From positions 1 to 6,477 of the forward strand of contig JANYEF010000092.1 of assembly GCA_025363325.1 (NCBI GenBank): a stretch of 6,477 nucleotides of DNA, written 5' to 3'. The position numbers were made by a program, and so were the translations under genes. Numbering within the stretch: the stretch's first letter is position 1; every line of letters begins with the position of its first letter. Origin of the DNA: Nitrospira sp. (GTDB lineage Bacteria > Nitrospirota > Nitrospiria > Nitrospirales > Nitrospiraceae). The notes below the pieces were generated by a model that had not been told where the DNA came from, ran no database searches, and worked only from the letters and a program-made list of their open reading frames with translations. Positions 4,472 to 6,477 of this stretch are shown here, piece after piece.

Positions 4472-5737
4472 ATGCCGGCTCGGCTTTGGAATTGCGTCGT
4501 ATTGATAACCGTGATGGTGGCGTGGATGAGTGGAACGCCGATGCCGTCCTTCGCCCAGGTGAAAGACGAGACGCGCACGTTCGACCTCGACCGCATCATT
4601 GACTTGGCACTGGAACGGAACCCGATGATCGCAGGCGCTCAGAGTGTGATCGAGCAGAATGAGGGCAGCCAGATCCAAGCCGGCGCCTATCCCAACCCCA
4701 CGGTCGGCGCCCAGACGGCGAATGCCACGTCTCGAGACCCCAGCACCGGGACGCGTTTGACCGAGTACGGTGTGACGGTGCAACAGCCGCTGGAATGGCC
4801 GGGCAAGCGGGCGGCCAGGCGGAACGCGGCTGACGCCGGTCTGGCCGGGGCGACGGTCGGCCTCGAAGAAGCCAAGCTCAATCTCATTGCGGAGGTAAAA
4901 GGAGCGTTCTACGACTTGCTGCTGGCGGGACGGACGGTAGAACTTCTTCAGCAGAACTTGGATATTGTTCAGGAAGTGGCGCGCATCGTGAAAGCCCGCG
5001 TCCGATCCGGCGAAGGCCCGCAATTCGAAGCAGTGAAGGCGGACGTGGAGGTGCTCAAGGCCAAGCAGGAGATCACGAAAGCCAAGAATGCCGTGCGCGT
5101 GAAACAGGTGGGATTGGACACCTTGACGGCGGGGGCCTTGGGGCCTCGGTACAAGGTGCAGGGAGACTTCCGGTCACTCCAGGCTCGTCTCAGCCCTGAG
5201 CAAATTGCGTCGAGGGACCTGTCGCAACATCCCATTCTCAAACGCCAGGGAAAACTGGTGGAGCAGGCTGAATTTACCGTCGCGAAGGAGCGGCAGGGCC
5301 GTGTGCCGGATGTCACTCTGTTTGGCGGGTATACCAGAGAATTGGGCCGCGAGGCAGTGGTGGGGGGCGTGAGTCTGCCGACGCCCTTATGGTATCGGCA
5401 GCAAGGGCACATTGCGACGGCACTCGGTACTCAACGAAAAGAAGAGGCAGAGCTGATTCGCATCAGAAACGACCTGACCCGCGCGATCAATCAACATGCG
5501 CGAGAGGCAGAGACGGCGCAAGAACAGATTCTCGTATACGAGGAAGGGCTCTTAAAGGAAGCGCAAGAGGCGCTTCGGATTGCCCAATTGAGCTTCCGAC
5601 AGGGCGCCTCCAGCCTCCTGGATGTTCTCGATGCCCAACGGGTCCAACGCCAGGTTGCTGTGGATTACAATCAGGCACGCTTCGAACTCTCCCTGGCGCT
5701 GACGAGACTTGAACGTGCGGTGGGTGGTCCACTCTAA
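4472..5737 (+). CDS. CzcC-like outer-membrane channel of an RND efflux system (TolC/OEP family)
   Basis: The 421-residue protein forms the outer-membrane and periplasmic duct of a tripartite exporter. The ATG at 4472 is chosen because AAGGAGG (4459-4465) lies six bases upstream; an in-frame GTG at 4451 lacks this. Residues 1-28 are a signal peptide (hydrophobic VVLITVMVAWM, then PSFA-Q). It has two OEP repeats. The first has FDLDRIIDLALERNP from residue 37, AYPNP at 72-76 and QQPLEWPGKR at 104-113, which are typical of the CzcC/CusC branch. The second ends with QGASSLLDVLDAQR at 377-390. Long Ala/Glu/Lys/Gln-rich helices lie between. No lipobox is present, unlike CusC. Family membership is clear, but the metal (Co/Zn/Cd, Cu/Ag, Ni) cannot be read from this subunit. 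It lies 25 bases before the adaptor gene. Confidence 0.92.
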   Translation: MPARLWNCVVLITVMVAWMSGTPMPSFAQVKDETRTFDLDRIIDLALERNPMIAGAQSVIEQNEGSQIQAGAYPNPTVGAQTANATSRDPSTGTRLTEYGVTVQQPLEWPGKRAARRNAADAGLAGATVGLEEAKLNLIAEVKGAFYDLLLAGRTVELLQQNLDIVQEVARIVKARVRSGEGPQFEAVKADVEVLKAKQEITKAKNAVRVKQVGLDTLTAGALGPRYKVQGDFRSLQARLSPEQIASRDLSQHPILKRQGKLVEQAEFTVAKERQGRVPDVTLFGGYTRELGREAVVGGVSLPTPLWYRQQGHIATALGTQRKEEAELIRIRNDLTRAINQHAREAETAQEQILVYEEGLLKEAQEALRIAQLSFRQGASSLLDVLDAQRVQRQVAVDYNQARFELSLALTRLERAVGGPL

Positions 5738-5762
5738 ATTGTGAATGGAGCAGGTGCGAGGG

Positions 5763-6477
5763 ATGGCCATTTCTCCTGACCGATGTACGAATCGATGCGC
5801 GCGTCCTGCGCGCCCGCGAAGCCGTCTAAGTGCGACGTGCAAGGTCTTTTTCGGCATGCTGCTGTTGGCATCCTTTACGGGCTGTGACCGTGCGCCGGTC
5901 CCGGCGGAGGAGAACAAGGCGATACGTGCGTCGGACGGGGCACGTCTTATTCGGCTCCTGCCGGAACAACTCACCAAGTCCGGCGTGACGGTGGAGCCGG
6001 TCGGACGAACGGCATTCAGTACCTACCGTGACTTTCCCGGTGTCGTACGGCCAAACGAGCACGCGTCGGCGGATATTACGACCCTCGTGCGCGGGCGGGT
6101 GGCCGAGGTGTATGCCGATTTGGGACAGATGGTCGAGCCCAACCAGCTGTTAGCAGTGATCCATAGCGGTGACCTCGGACTCGCCCAGTCGGCCTATCTC
6201 AAGGCCCGCGCACGACGACACGTGGCGGAACAGGCCTATCAGCGGGCGCAGTTTCTTTTCGCAGAGAAAGTCATCGGCCAGGCGGAGGCGCAGCGCCGCG
6301 AAGGAGAGATGATCAGCATCCGTGCCGACGCGCAGGAGGCGCGGGAAGGACTCCGGTTGTTAGGCATGGACGACAAGCAGATTAAAACCCTGGAGCGGAC
6401 CCAAACGATCCGTTCACAGATTCCCATTGTGGCGCCCTTTGTCGGACGGGTGATCGTTCGGAATCTCACCAGAGGTG
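5763..6477 (+). CDS. CzcB-like periplasmic adaptor lipoprotein (HlyD/MFP family), partial
   Basis: The gene runs off the right edge; 238 codons are visible. The adaptor links the inner-membrane RND pump to the outer-membrane channel. ATG 5763 is the likely start; an in-frame ATG at 5745 has no ribosome-binding site, and GGAG (5747-5750) lies 12 bases before 5763. The N-terminal region is long and basic (about 25 residues), then VFFGMLLLASFTGC forms a lipoprotein signal with Cys41 as the predicted lipidated residue. LVRGRVAEVYADLGQMVEPN, followed by LLAVIHSGDL (about 110-142), is the first half of the lipoyl-like barrel-sandwich domain. A helical hairpin rich in Ala, Arg, Gln and Glu follows (about 145-205). 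IPIVAPFVGRVIVRN near the edge starts the second half. A CzcA-type pump gene is expected downstream. Confidence 0.88.
   Translation, partial: MAISPDRCTNRCARPARPRSRLSATCKVFFGMLLLASFTGCDRAPVPAEENKAIRASDGARLIRLLPEQLTKSGVTVEPVGRTAFSTYRDFPGVVRPNEHASADITTLVRGRVAEVYADLGQMVEPNQLLAVIHSGDLGLAQSAYLKARARRHVAEQAYQRAQFLFAEKVIGQAEAQRREGEMISIRADAQEAREGLRLLGMDDKQIKTLERTQTIRSQIPIVAPFVGRVIVRNLTRG

Noticed and set aside
1..6477. CRISPR array, tRNA or rRNA genes
   Set aside because: No regularly spaced direct repeats, and no cloverleaf or conserved ribosomal RNA segments were seen on either strand.

Overview
This 6.5 kb window looks like a chromosomal, high-GC (about 60% in the main genes) Gram-negative bacterium. 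The mix of a PPi-type phosphofructokinase, a tandem universal stress protein, a formate/nitrite transporter relic and a CzcC/CzcB-type efflux operon, together with repeat-rich intergenic DNA, would fit a Nitrospira-like nitrite oxidiser. That assignment is an inference from gene content and style; no marker gene here proves it.

Layout, left to right. (1) 1-108 is the 3' end of an unrecognised gene. (2) 109-591 is repeat-rich: a nested long inverted repeat (181-347), then a doubtful 63-codon ORF that starts inside a dispersed GCGCGC-cored repeat. (3) 592-972 encodes a small exported protein, with GC near 46% (hand count), well below its neighbours. (4) 973-1435 has no convincing gene but holds more copies of the GCGCGC-cored repeat and a 14-bp stem hairpin. 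(5) 1436-1712 is a scar. The C-terminal 47 codons of an IS3-family transposase (minus strand) abut the C-terminal end of a formate/nitrite transporter (plus strand), which is itself frameshifted. (6) 1712-1782 is a strong hairpin with two mutually exclusive pairings. (7) 1811-3957 is a translationally coupled pair (ATGA overlap): PPi-type 6-phosphofructokinase and a two-domain universal stress protein. (8) 3960-6477 is a metal/cation RND efflux operon: a candidate promoter with a dyad over its -35, a small exported protein, a CzcC-like outer-membrane channel, and a CzcB-like lipoprotein adaptor that runs off the window. The inner-membrane CzcA-type pump is expected just downstream.

The intact genes form two functional units: a reversible, energy-sparing glycolytic/gluconeogenic step tied to a stress protein, and a tripartite export system. 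No clearly new system is visible. The best leads are the related intergenic palindromes/repeats, the transporter/transposase scar, the two-state hairpin in front of the phosphofructokinase gene, and the small exported protein leading the efflux operon.
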